Position numbers and translations under genes: made by a program
Part shown: piece by piece, positions 1 through 11,561 of the stretch
How the letters are laid out: every line of letters starts with the position of its first letter
How positions within the stretch are numbered: position 1 is the stretch's first letter
Notes under the pieces: model-generated
Database searches by the model: none
What the model was told of the DNA's origin: nothing
What the model saw: the letters and a program-made list of their open reading frames with translations, nothing else
DNA from: Eumeta japonica
Taxonomy: Eukaryota; Arthropoda; Insecta; Lepidoptera; Psychidae
NCBI GenBank assembly: GCA_005406025.1
Contig: BGZK01001462.1
Span: 84,352 to 148,351 of the forward strand
DNA length: 64,000 bases
Direction of reading: 5' to 3'

Positions 1-2145
1 GACAAACTTGTACGCACACAAATATGTGGTGTTGGAACTAATTGGCGCATAGAGTCTGCACATAATTGAATATCTGCGGCCGATGGACGGCCCCGGGAAG
101 GCTTTCTGAGAGCGCCCCCCCCCACTTTATATCCCTTCGTGATAATGCTGGGTTATTGGAATACAGAGGGCCCTGATAAAATCAATGTCCCTGTGATGGC
201 GGGCTCCGGTGTTTGTACTCTCCGAAAATAATGGTTTTGGTGGATAATTATTTTGGTAGACTTTCGTTCAGCGTTTCTACATAGTAGTCGATAGTACTAC
301 TCACAAAAAAATGTTACTGCTGTATCGTACAACTTCCGTTTCTGAGTTCACGTCAATTACATTTTTTTTTCTACAGTCATAGAGCACAAGCTGTTTTGTG
401 TCTTTGTTGTTGGTAACGTTTTGAATCTATGAATCGATTTTAAAAATCACTTGACGGGTAAAAAATACATAATTTGCAAGCGACTTGAACTACATTTTTA
501 CATAAAGACCGGTTTTGCTCGAGAGATTACCGCTTTGATTTCGAATATTGAAGATATTAGGTTCAAATTCTGGTTCAAAATTGTAAAAATAATGCTATTC
601 AAAAAGTGTTCGAATCACTTTTTTATGTGACGTTTGATTAATTATAAAACGATTTCGCTAATATCGTTTTTTTTTTCGTTTCGCAGACAGATCTCTTTCA
701 ATTAATTTGAATATCTTTCGAGCTGCAAATGGTAAACACCTGTCGATGTGTTGATGCTGAATATAATAAAATTCAATTTCGGTCAAAATCTTAATAAAAA
801 TTCTAATGTAAGTGGTGATTTATTGAAGTATCATAATATAAAAAAAATGTCATACAAATATGTATTGAAAAAAAAAACTTATAATACATTGATATTGGAC
901 CTTCTACACTTTTGGCACTTTTGGTGTTTTTTAATATGAAATGCTGTAAATTTTTTTAGATTGCAAGCAAAAGCAAAGTTTTAATTTCACGAATATCTTC
1001 GCGCAAGGAAAGATCTACATGTCGTATGTATAATGCATAACAATAACTGATAAAGCGTTTTAATGCTGATTCCCTAATCTGTTAAGTATATCGATAGCCA
1101 TCAGGATCTCTTGGCGTCCATTGGCGAATTAGTAATTCAGCAACTGTATATTGTTATAGAGTCTAATAAACTTTTACTCAAAATTGATATTAAACAATAG
1201 AGAATAGTCACTCGCTCCTGGAGAACATTTTAAAGTGTATGTTCTGAACAACTATGGTTAGCAGTCCCCAACCGCACTGAGCCAGAGTGGAGCACAAAAG
1301 TTCAAGACCGAAATAAATGGATATCGGTGGGTTGATTGACTGACTGATGGCTGACTGAAGTGATTAAAAGTAAATCACCAACTTAAGTCGTATGTGTTGA
1401 TATCTCAGCTATATGGATGCAAGTGACCCATAAATGTCGTCATCTCAAAAGAGGAACTATTAAAGCCTGCAAGTGAAAACGCATCGGGCACTAAACTCTT
1501 TTTTTTGGTGAATAACAGACGAAGAGTATTTGTACCGGAGCCTTCCTACAAATCAATCACGTAGCAATTACGGCGCAAAATCCAGCGAATCCGGCGCGCT
1601 CCCGGCAAATTGAAAAAGTAATTGAATTTACATATGAATAAAAAGAAAACAGCGTAGGCGACGCGCAGAAGGCTAATTAGGAGGCAGGGCGTTTGTACTA
1701 AAAGGGTCTTTCTAGGATACAAAATGGGCGTGTAGAAAATCTTTAAAAGCATCACGTAATTCTAAAGCTTCCACTTATTTGTAGTTTTATCATTTTGAAC
1801 TAAAAACACCGACTTTACAGATGCATCCATTCCATACAATTTAAAATTAAAATATGGTTCTTTTTTTTTTGCGATTCGTTCCATTGGCCTAATGCTGATA
1901 GCGTGAATTGATGCTAAAAGAGAAGCTACACCTCAGTAAAACATGTATTGTTCGTAATAAAATTGAATTATCATAATCGAGTCCATAAAGCTAAGTAATC
2001 ATTAAGAACTATTAGTTCTTGTTCCCATCTCTGATTTCTAACATCGTTCTGATCGCCGCAAATACCATCAACATTTTGGTGGCTGGCGTTTTATTAGTAT
2101 ATGCTTCATGTTAAACTTTCTATCACGTACGGTAAAGCTTTGAAA
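1..2145. other. AT-rich DNA with no gene recognised
   Basis: No reading frame here resembles a known protein. Near 1250-1310 the sequence GTCCCCAACCGCACTGAGCC resembles the tail of the SINE family at 49.0 kb. Bases 1809-1825 share CCGACTTTACAG with the ends of the 53.3/62.0 kb repeat family, but nothing else there matches. Confidence 0.5.
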
Positions 2146-2149
2146 CGAC

Positions 2150-2350
2150 ATACCACCAGCGGCATTCCTAATGGAATACCGCTAGCGGTATTCTACAAAA
2201 CAAGGTATTCCTTTTTGAAAAGCCGATATTGCACTGGTCGTTCCTATGGGATGGCGGTTGTCGATGGACGACAGTGACCATCTACGCCTTGATACCCCGT
2301 ATGCTCGTTTGCTTCTTAGGAATCCTATAAAAAATGGCCAATATATAAAA
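2150..2350 (+). mobile_element. Non-LTR retrotransposon 3' end (relic)
   Basis: The stretch GGGATGGCGGTTGTCGATGG (from about 2248), followed by GACGACAGTGACCATCTACG and ending CCGTATGCTCGTTTGC, is a 3'-end type I know from lepidopteran LINEs. It is related to, but not the same as, the minus-strand 3' ends at 49.5 and 50.9 kb. No reverse transcriptase frame is attached. The 5' limit is uncertain. Confidence 0.4.
2174..2193. repeat. Perfect 20-bp palindrome
   Basis: GAATACCGCTAGCGGTATTC is its own reverse complement. GGTATTCC occurs again 17 bp to the right. It lies at the edge of the LINE 3' relic and could be a junction or a hairpin. Confidence 0.9.
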
Positions 2351-2904
2351 CGGACGAGCATAATTTTATCCATCTGCTTTCGCTTTTCTTGTTTCTTGTG
2401 CTCTGTGTCCAGAAATTATAACTCACTTGTAACATTGTTAGCTTGAGACTAATTTCAAACGAGACGATTTGCTAAAATGGTCTTTCAGTGGAAAGTCCCA
2501 TTTTTGTTAACCTAAGGCCTATTTAAGCACCATTGAGTGTATATACAAACATGGTCGATGTTTGTCGATTGTCATGGGAAATTGAAAATAATTATCTGTT
2601 TTAATACACGTGTGACGATCAAAATAATTTGTGGAAGTTTTAGTTTCATATAAACGTTCAATGAGGACGGTTTGAATCGTCAATATGTGCAAATCCAATG
2701 TGCAAATCGACGTATGACACGGTTTAAGACAAAATCGATGTATGACATTTCTTAAACTCTTTTTTGTCACTGTCGCATACGAGTTTTATTGGTTTTATTG
2801 GTGGATGTAATTGTCTGCATGTTCCTCAGGATGTGCCTAGTCGGCATGAAACATACGTAGAAATAACAATTCAATAAATAAAATAAATAAAGAAGATAAA
2901 TAAA

Positions 2905-3056
2905 AATATTAACATTTGCTTAGTTTTTGATATCTGTCAATCCTTTCGAATCAATATTCAATTCGTTGGATGAGGATTCGTAGTGGAAGGACAGCTTCGA
3001 GGGTCAGCAGCGGGTTGCATGCTGCTCGTTACTGTATGTCGCAGATATGCGTCTAC
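2905..3056 (+). repeat. Single arm of a long-inverted-repeat element family
   Basis: The run AACATTTGCTTAG..ATATCTGTCAATCC..TTCGTTGGATGAGGATTC..GGGTCAGCAGCGGGTTGCATGC matches, with substitutions, the right arm of the element at 19327-19778 and the reverse complement of its left arm. It ends near GCAGATATGCGTC, corresponding to the outer end GCAGGCGAGCGTC there. No partner arm is visible nearby. Confidence 0.6.
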
Positions 3057-3724
3057 ATCGATCTTATCTCATCTTAAATTCGCCGCTGCGAATCGTAATT
3101 GGAAAAGTATTGTTAAATTTTTGATATAGGCACAGAGCGCGAACGGCCTCTCACAAATATGTATTAACTGTGCATACACGTGTGTTAGATATGACTAGAA
3201 ATGGATTCGAAGTATTCTGGATATAAATGCAGTGCCGTAGCTTGTAACCCTAAAACTCGTAATATTTTATGGAAAAATTAAGTTAGAAAGTAAGTGCCCG
3301 TAAGTTATGATATGACATAAAAGTTAAGTTTTCTAAACATTAAATGTTCATACATTATTTATCTAGACACATTTCACCCTAGAACGATAAAGGATACTAG
3401 ACTGTATTACTGCAATATACGTTCTAATTTACAGTGTCCAAAGTATGACTGTTTTTGCGCTGACAAGGGATAGCACTGTTATGCTGGCCGTCATTATGAT
3501 CGCTAAGCCACGGTTTCACATGGAGATTTATTCATTACTTTCGGAAGTAACTTCGTCTACGACAAATTTACGACTGTCGGACGAAAAGACAAGCAAACAA
3601 AACTAGCACAACACCATCAGTTTATCTTTTTTCTTATTATAACATGGTGTATATTTTTTAAAATTCTGAGTAGGATTCTAGATATTTATATCTATCATTA
3701 AATATTAAATATAAACAAAATTAT

Positions 3725-3955
3725 AACAAGAGTAGCGGTAACTTACCGATAAACAAAGCCTTCGAACTAGAAAGTATCGGGTTCGATGTTGACCACGGGT
3801 GAAATAACCAATTAGTTTGTATTTTAAAATTCGTGTTCACAAAGCAAGTTATACTATCGGTTTCAGACGTTGTTACAGTATTGATGCTAGCGGTTGTTAA
3901 CAGCTTCCAATCTGCATTGGGCCAGCACGGAGGGCTTAAGGTTAATCAAAAAGAT
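3725..3955 (+). mobile_element. tRNA-derived SINE
   Basis: CGGGTTCGATGTTGACCACG (from about 3778) is a polymerase III B box and aligns with GTGTTCGATCCTGACCACGG in the copy at 48990. The tail CTGCATTGGGCCAGCACGG also has a counterpart there (CCACACTGGGCCGGGATGGG). The A box region is degraded. Orientation is +. Confidence 0.55.
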
Positions 3956-4134
3956 CGATTGTTCAGTGTGAAGAAAAATAATGTGGTAGGTTATAACTAT
4001 GTAGGATAATTGTATGCAACCTGGCTACGCTGTTGCTTTGTAGTTTTTACTAAACTTTTGTTGTCCTGGGAATAAGTCGTATTTTAGCAATTATTAAGTG
4101 TCTCGCTATTTTTTTCTCTCAGTGTGAAACCTTA

Positions 4135-4523
4135 GGGAACGTCCATAAACCACGTGGTCATATTTTAGTCTCTCTAGGACTCCTCCCTCCCCCCATGTGG
4201 CCTCACGTAGCCTTTCTATGACCCCAACCCAATGGAACGTGGTTTTTTCACGATACATTAATTTATTTATAAAATAAAATAATTAATAATAAATTAATTT
4301 ATTAACAGTTTATTTTTTTCAAATAATGTATTTAATTATTTGATTCCTCTTGTTAAATTAACATCGGGGGTCACTCAAATTATCTTATTCAACAAAATTT
4401 TCATCTGAAGAAAACCACGTAGCTTTGCTCTCGACTCCCTCCCCCCTATTACGTGCCTCAGCGTAGCGCTTAAGCTTATCCCTCCCCCCCCTTGGTCGAG
4501 CTACGTAGTTTATGGACGCTCCC
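4135..4523. mobile_element. 389-bp MITE with terminal inverted repeats and TTA target duplication (Harbinger/ISL2EU-like)
   Basis: The left end GGGAACGTCCATAAACCACG and the reverse complement of the right end, GGGAGCGTCCATAAACTACG, form terminal inverted repeats. TTA flanks both sides (4132-4134 and 4524-4526). A three-base TWA duplication is typical of PIF/Harbinger-type elements, and this terminus recalls the related ISL2EU group. The interior is non-coding, with polypyrimidine CCTCCCTCCCCCC tracts near both ends. It needs transposase supplied in trans. Confidence 0.78.
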
Positions 4524-4526
4524 TTA

Positions 4527-5030
4527 CACAGCGACGATTATATTCACATTACAAACATTAATACATATTTTTTTCTATTGTAAACCTTTTTAGTTCAGTT
4601 TTAAATTTGAATACTCCTTTTTAAGAAAACTTAAGATTTTGAACTACACAATATTTTAGTTCTTACACACCCGTACATACTAATGTATATTAAATAAAAA
4701 ATATTAATTGTTGCTGCCAACTAGCCATCAACAGCGCTAGCTACTGGCTAATTAACTAGCAAGCGAATTTTAAAAGAACTAACCCACGGCTAGTCGGTCT
4801 TACACCTGCTTAATTTTCACAATATATTACATTCTCATACATATTTTATTTTTGTATTGATGTTGACATTATTAAATTTAGGGCCCCAAAGGGTCGACAG
4901 CTTTTTACTATCCTATTAGCATTCTTCGAGTCAGATTAGTGGAGGAGCAACAAGTCGCTTCTTGTTAGGTCGGGCATCTACAGACAGCTTCAAACTTCGT
5001 TACAGCCGCATGAGTTGAAGGACAAAAAGC
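4527..5030. other. AT-rich DNA with no gene recognised
   Basis: I see no coding potential and no repeat that I can match within the window. Confidence 0.5.
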
Positions 5031-5034
5031 TCGG

Positions 5035-5480
5035 AAGCCCTCAGACGCGAATCCATATTACGCAAGGTGTCGTTTATTTCTGTCGTTTTGCGAATGCGAC
5101 ACGCGGGGTGCGTCTCGATTTTGTAGCGCGCGGGTAAAGAACGAATCGCGTCGCCGAGCGCCGTCGTGTCTCGGACGTTTAATAACAAGGAAAATAAAAA
5201 GCTGCAGGAACATCTCTACCGGGAACGGGGACGGAGAGAACTCACGAAAAATATCGGCACGACATTAAATTCCAAAGGATAGGTAAGAGACATTCGCAAA
5301 ACGCCGTGTGTTTGCACAAAAAGATTGTGCCCGTGTAAATAGCGGGCGCTCCCGCGTTTGATAGATCAACAGACGGCCCCCGCTCCCCGACAACCTCCGC
5401 CCCCGCAATTGTGTAAATACAACAGAAAACAATTATTGTACCAAACGAACAGAGTACGTTTCGCTCGAGGATATATTCTG
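5035..5480. other. CpG-rich patch, possible regulatory DNA
   Basis: GC- and CpG-rich against an AT-rich background, with CGTCGTTTATTTC-like and TTTAATAAC cores. The open minus-strand frame across it encodes no recognisable domain and I treat it as a by-product of base composition. Confidence 0.3.
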
Positions 5481-6570
5481 TTTGCGATGCAATAACTCGT
5501 TTAAACAAATAAATCGGTGTGCGCGCTAAACAAAAAAAAAAGTGTATACATTGTGCGAATAGTAGAAATTTTATAACAAATTTATTAAAGTTGCATTTAT
5601 ATTTTTCTTCTTTTTTTCCTTCTGTATAATTCTGATTAAATTTGTGCAAAGACTAAAAAGAGCTTTCATATTTATCCGTTGTTTGAAGACGTCTCAAAGG
5701 ATTAAATTTTTAATAATCTTATATAATACTGACCTAATTAAATTAAAATCTTTTGATGCGGTGCATAATATAATAATTGTGAATTTCACAACTAATTATT
5801 TCAATATATATACACATAATATAAACACATATTTTTTTTTTATTTTAACGATTCAATGTCAAACGTCCAAGAATTTAGTTAGAACTGTTGCACTGTCTTA
5901 TAATTTAACGATTATTTTTTGAGGATTAAAATTTTCATAAATAAAAAAATATAAATATCTAATTCGTTGCGATATTATTTTACGCCCGCTCTGTAGTGTC
6001 AGCACCAAACTAACCGCGCCGTGCACCATGCGCAGCCGCCGGCCTAACAAAGCACTCATTTAGCCCGTGGGCTTTATTCAATTCTTCAACTCGCATTATG
6101 GTGTTCATTCGATTCGTATTTATTTTATTTATCTTTGCGCAAAAGTTTAAATTTTACCTCTATTTTATAATCAGACCATAAACACAAATAGATATGTGTC
6201 AAACCTGTGAAGTGAGCATTTGAACTCGCATGATATGTTGCGTACCTGGCTATTATACTTTAAATGCTTAATGAATTATATGGTAGCCAATTTAAAAGCG
6301 ATTGTAGTGGATTTTGGAAATAATTTTCATTAGATAATTTTCTTACATCATGGTTTTTATTCGACTTTATTATAATTATTTTTTCATTTCCTCTATATAA
6401 TCTTATTTCTCTAATATTTCTTTTTGAATATATGATTCATATAATACGCTTAAAGTATATTTTTGAAATACTTCTATAAAATTTTCCAAAGAATTTAGTT
6501 TTGATAGCGATTTCCAATATTTTGATTTTTTTTTTGTAATTTATTGGGTACCGATTTTGGTTTTCCTTTG
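5481..6570. other. AT-rich DNA with no gene recognised
   Basis: The small frames here are low-complexity translations of AT-rich DNA. A short GC-rich island lies near 6000-6050. Nothing else is recognised. Confidence 0.5.
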
Positions 6571-6576
6571 ACTGGT

Positions 6577-7360
6577 TTTTTTTAGAGTTGCGTAGTAAAC
6601 AAAGAATCCTTATAGTTTCGTCAATTCCGTCCGTCCACCTGTTTGTCTATCTGCCCGCGGCTTAGCCCAGAGACTCTTAGTATTACAAAACTGTAATTTT
6701 ATATCGGTATACATAGTAATAACATCGACAAAGTCGTAGAATAAAATGTCGACAAAAATTTTAGGGTGCCTTTCCTATACATAAGGTGGGTGAGAATTTT
6801 TTTTCTCCTCTATCCCATGGTGTGGAGTATTGACGTTTAAACTGCTAATTTCATTAGAATCAATTATCCCCTCTCCTTACCAAGTACGTGGTTAATGTTG
6901 CATATATATGGAAATTCATAGCCGTCGTATATACAATGCAGTTAAAAGGAAAACTATCGCAATTAAATAGGCTTTACTAGGTAACGAATATTAATTAGCA
7001 AATTTATAAAATTCACTTGAAGATATAAGGCTAAATTTCTTACAAATGCAAATGAATTTGAAATCACTGAAATTGTAAAATTTTAAATAATTGAAAATTA
7101 CTAATGTGACGTTGTCGGTTGTGTAAAATAAATTGTGAATAATTTATGAACCATCTAATATTATGGAAATATAAAATCATAACTTTCTTAATACCCGTTC
7201 TATATGGGCCCGTATTTAGACGTTATTAGCAATTAAAGCATGAACTCAACTAATAGTTCCACAGTATCAAACAAAAATTCCCTTCTAGGTCAGCATATTG
7301 TGACGATGCAACTACGGAACCCTATACTGCACGTGGCCCGATATGCACTTGTCCGGTTTA
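6577..7360 (+). mobile_element. Helitron-like dispersed element, near full length (copy 1)
   Basis: It starts TTTTTTTTAGAGTTGCGTAG, a degenerate GGGTTCCGTA head followed by a GTCCGTCC stretch. It ends GGAACCC..ATATGCACTTGTCCGGTTT. The middle is closely related to 45155-45810: both contain AAAGGAAAACTATC(G/A)CA followed by TAGGCTTTAC, and TTATGGAAATATAAAAT. The hairpin near the 3' end, intact in the copy at 38.6 kb, is decayed here. There is no coding capacity. Confidence 0.6.
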
Positions 7361-9580
7361 TCTTTTAAGCGGTTCTATAACAGGCACGCACCTAAGTTTT
7401 TCTGTGAGTGCTACGTTTACAATAAACAATAATCCTCGCATAAAAAAAGTTTCCAAAGAGTTCTTTTTTGAAGGATTCCGATATCAGTTTCCCTTTAGAC
7501 GCCGCTTTAGATCAAAGACGTGTACCGTCTTTGATTCCATTACTCTCAAAATCAAATTATGTCACTGAAATGCACAGTCTTACAGCGAAAATACACGTAC
7601 CGCAGTTAAATTATACTGTTATTGAAGCGATTTTGTTAGCGCTTTAGGTCTCGATCTTCAGATTCCAATTCTGGACACTGTTGATAAAAATAATTTTATG
7701 TTCACATTTTCTTTGTTTAATAAATTCTATCTACATTTATACAAGCGAAGCTACGGGTGAAAGGTAGTGTATATTAAAGCTTGGCCAAGTAATGTATAAC
7801 CATACTAAAATATGAATCATGAAAATCGGATCGCTAATTCTCAAGTTGTCATTCAAGATTCAAGCGTGCAAACGCGCAGACAGATAGACTGAAAGATGTC
7901 GTTTTTTACATTATGTGATTCAATAAAATATGCAGTTTTTATATACATGAGCTATTATAATTTTATAAATCCTCTTTATTGAAACAACTATGCGTCAAAT
8001 ATTAATAACAGTTCCCTATTTAGGAAAAGCTACCCTAACATAGAACGAAAAATTTGAAAACGAATGGCAATATAAATAACGCGATAAACGTATTTGCGTC
8101 GTATGGCTTACAACGACGTCTGCCCTTACCCATCTGCCCGTGTTCGGATACTTTTGTAAGCGGCGCTTTCAGCGCAATAACACAGCGGTAGATATTTCTA
8201 TCCACTCCACTCTTTGCGTGGTATTCAAAGATTCTAAAAAATAAATATTATTTGATTAAATAAGTTGATCTCGAAATATAGATATTAAACAATAAATATT
8301 ATCATAATAGAAGTTCCATATGTTCTAGAAATTGGATTTTGAATCTGAATAGTTTTCACATAATGTACTTACAAATGGACGAACAAATCGACGTACAAAC
8401 AGACGAAGTAATTGAAAAACTGTTTCTTTTTATGTTCTATTACTTAATTTTCACGTTATAATTATTTGTACAAATATTTAATACATAGACACGGAAAACT
8501 TACAATTTTATAGAATACAGATATTGCATTCTTTGTTTTCATGTTTAAAATTTATCGAGGTAATTTACCTGGTTTCACATTGGCAGCTTTTGTACCTCGA
8601 AACCTAATGATACTGACGAAAAGATGCATAACCAAAACGAAGTTACAATATGAAGATTTCCATTTACAAATTTGCGTGACGATATTTAGAAAAAGTTTAT
8701 TTGTCCCGGTATCCCGTAGAATGTGAAAGCTTAAAGAAAAATTTTTTGAAACAAGGTCTTGAAGCTGCAATGCGTGTTCGCATGTCACTGAAAACAGATC
8801 TTGTATCTCGCGTACGGCACAAATACGTCTAAATATTTAGAAAAGCGGTCAAGTGTATGCTAGTTACAAAGAATTCCGTAAATAACTCTTCTTTGGAGTT
8901 TGTGCTGTATGTTCAGGATTTAAGAGTTATTTTTCCTTGAAAATTCTGTTCCTGTGCTGCGTTTTTAGATCACGACCAAAAAGATTCTACAAATCTTTTA
9001 GTGGAGCACGTAATGAAGTAATAATGTTCATTAAAATTATTAGTTGTAAATACCTACGGAAGTACTAATAAAAAATTTAAAGGCGGTTATTAACTTTTTT
9101 TTTTAAATATTTTAAAAATTAGTAACGAAATAGAAAAGTGTTCAAATCGTGAGTTTGGAAGGATATTCCATGGACCTGGAGATTTTTTTTACATTTTAAA
9201 GGTAATTTCCAGCAATGTCGTATTTATGGCGAGGTAGGCGTATTTCTAATATAGTGTTTCTTATATATTATTTTAATAACATTACACAGATTAATCTGGT
9301 AGATTGGTGATCATGTACTAAAATTTTCATAAAGACAATTCAATTGGAATCGAAATAACAAATAAACAAAACAACTATACTTAAATTTTATTTGTGTCAC
9401 ACAATATATGTATGTTAAAAATAGTATAAAACGAAATCGACAAATATAAGCAGGCAAAAACGACTCACGTACCCACCTAAGCATTGAAATTCTCAAACAT
9501 ATCAAGTGGCGAATTTAAGAATATAACAATTTTCCGTGTTAGCAACGAATGCGACGACGTGAGAACCTTTTAAATGTGAC
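7361..9580. other. AT-rich DNA with a possible LINE tail near 7745
   Basis: GCGAAGCTACGGGTGAAAGG at about 7744 resembles the 3' tail of RTE-type LINEs. Short frames near 8541-8788 overlap on both strands and match no family. No gene is called. Confidence 0.4.
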
Positions 9581-9589
9581 GTGATCATT

Positions 9590-9775
9590 CCGTCGCAAAT
9601 CCTGGTAATGCGTCCGCCGGCACGTCTGCCGCCGCGCGCCGCCCGCCAGGAGGCGCTGTCAAATAATAACCTATTTTCTACTTCGATGGACTCGAGGGCG
9701 ACGTCGACGCCCTTACATCCGGCCATGGAGGTTCCTGCACCGGATCTCTGGGTTCGATTCTCGACGCGTTAAGTG
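9590..9775. other. CpG-rich patch containing a B-box-like TGGGTTCGATTCTCG
   Basis: GC-rich block. TGGGTTCGATTCTCG near 9747 resembles a polymerase III B box, but I find no matching A box and no cloverleaf. It could be a SINE relic or conserved non-coding DNA. Confidence 0.3.
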
Positions 9776-11100
9776 GGTGGTTTTAAGAGAGTCATAAGTC
9801 GGCGATAACCCGCGCGACAAGTTAAGGGTATTTTTTCTTAATTCCGTTATATGTGAGTGACAAAATTTTTTAAGTAGTTATTTATATATCACATTTTTTT
9901 GTAGTTTCTTCGTAAATGCATACTCTAAATTATAGGGCCGGCTGGAAATAGCTATATAGCCCTTGAAAAGTATTTGAATTAGAAGCAATAAGATGACTTT
10001 AATTTTATATTTACATCCGTAAGCTTCCATACAAATATATGTATAATGTATAATTATATTATTATATGTTGTAACCTAACAATATATATTTTTCAATGCT
10101 AAAGTATTATAGTTCTATTTTTAAAGGCAAATTGATTAAAAATATGTATAAATATTATAGATAACTTAAGGTTTCTTCTACGGGGTAAATCTGAGTTTTA
10201 CATAAGTTGTACGATGTTGATTTGTGGTATCACGGCTTAATAGTCTTTGTTTAGTTGAAAATTAAAAATGATAATTTTTGGTTACTTTTACAATATTATA
10301 AAAGTAAATTTGTATTTTTGCGAGTAGCTGAATTATAATAGAAAGCTGCATTTAGCACTAGTAAGTAAAACGTAACAAATTATAAACAATATATTACTGT
10401 TCCCATTTTAAATTTCAAAAATAACTATTGATAAAGATGTTTCTGTCGAAATTCTCTTTATTTAAAGTTAAAATCTTCTATGAACTTAATTTTAGAAATG
10501 TGAATGAAACGCGTTACAAAATTCCGATGAAACAGTTCCAGCACAGTGCCTTTCCCGATCTCTATTGTCCTAGATAAATTTACACGAATCTCCAAGAAGG
10601 TAGTTTTTTAGAGCGAATATCTGGAGGCGACAGATGGTGCTAATATTCTTAGAGAATTTAAGTAAAAATCAAAGTATAAAATGACTAATCAATGGAGCGA
10701 TTCTAATTTATCAGAATAATTTATAAAGTTTTATCTATAATCGTTAATGTATTAGAATTTGGCGATAATTTAAAAACTACCCGTATTAACTTAACGTCAA
10801 GGGAATGGCGGCTTGCGACAAAATGAAAAACGCAACTCGTAAACTTTAACCACAAATCTTGCATATTGTCGATTTGTTCATAGGTTATTTGTCAAGTTTC
10901 AAGATCATTATCCCTTTTAGTTTTGTTTTTATCCTTCGGTGTAACTCGCCGTAACATGTCAGTCATTTTTGTATAAAAGTATTTTCCATGTATATGGTAG
11001 TCTCACAAAAATTATAAAAAAAAAACTTCAATGCGGTAGTTGCGTGTATTGAATAATCAAGTGAAATCAAGTAAAAGAAAACAAAGGAAACTTTTTCTTA
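9776..11100. other. AT-rich DNA upstream of the forkhead gene
   Basis: No gene recognised. The DNA becomes GC-rich from about 11100, where the promoter and 5' leader of the forkhead gene should lie. Confidence 0.5.
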
Positions 11101-11212
11101 GGTTGTTTCTCTAGAGCTACGTCGTCCAAACTGTATGCGGGACACCGCGGAGGGCGCCGGAGATAGCGCGCCCTGGCACGAAACAAACGCGCGCGCCGTA
11201 CTCGGAAAAAAA

Positions 11213-11266
11213 ATGCACCCGTTCAGTTGTTCCGCGGCTGTCACGCCGACGCGCCCTCGCCGATGA
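11213..11266 (+). other. 17-codon upstream ORF overlapping the forkhead start codon
   Basis: An ATG at 11213, with A at -3 in a good insect Kozak context (AAAAAATGC), opens a frame that ends at TGA 11264-11266. That stop overlaps the main start as ATGA, an arrangement suited to reinitiation or start-site control. It matters only if transcription begins upstream of 11213. The possible initiator at 11223 would exclude it. Confidence 0.4.
11223..11228 (+). promoter_or_regulatory. Possible arthropod initiator (TCAGTT) of the forkhead gene
   Basis: TCAGTT matches the arthropod initiator consensus TCA(G/T)T(C/T), with a predicted first base at A 11225 and a leader of only 38 nt. I see no TATA box about 30 bp upstream and no downstream promoter element at +28. 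A six-base match occurs often by chance, so this is weak evidence. Confidence 0.25.
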
Positions 11267-11561
11267 TGTCTTCCATGAAGATAGGCGAAAGGAGCAAGTG
11301 GAAGAGGAAGAAGACCGCCAGATCGTTGGAGATCCGGGACGACAACGAGGACTGCGGCAGCTTAGCCTGGCTGCTGAGCTTCAGGCTCGACGAGCTGGTG
11401 AACGTGAAGGTGCCGGACGAGGAGCCCCCGAAGGAGGACACGCCGACCCCTGACGCCCCGCCGCCTGCGAAAAAGCCACCCTACACCTATCCGGAGCTTA
11501 TAGAGAGAGCTTTGAGGGAAAAAGGCGAACTGACAGTTTCGGCGATATACCAATGGATTTC
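11263..11561 (+). CDS. Forkhead gene exon 1 (coding part)
   Basis: Encodes residues 1-99 plus two bases of codon 100. It ends inside the forkhead domain at IYQWI(S), with donor TTC|GTAAGA at 11562. If the intron is not removed, translation stops at the TAA inside the donor. The exon is GC-rich and differs sharply from the AT-rich introns around it. The alternative upstream start codon in this frame is a TTG at 11227, which I do not favour. Confidence 0.88.

Noticed and set aside
5242..5649. 135-codon minus-strand frame
   Set aside because: It spans a CpG-rich patch and AT-rich flank, has no recognisable domain, and shows no splice or repeat support.
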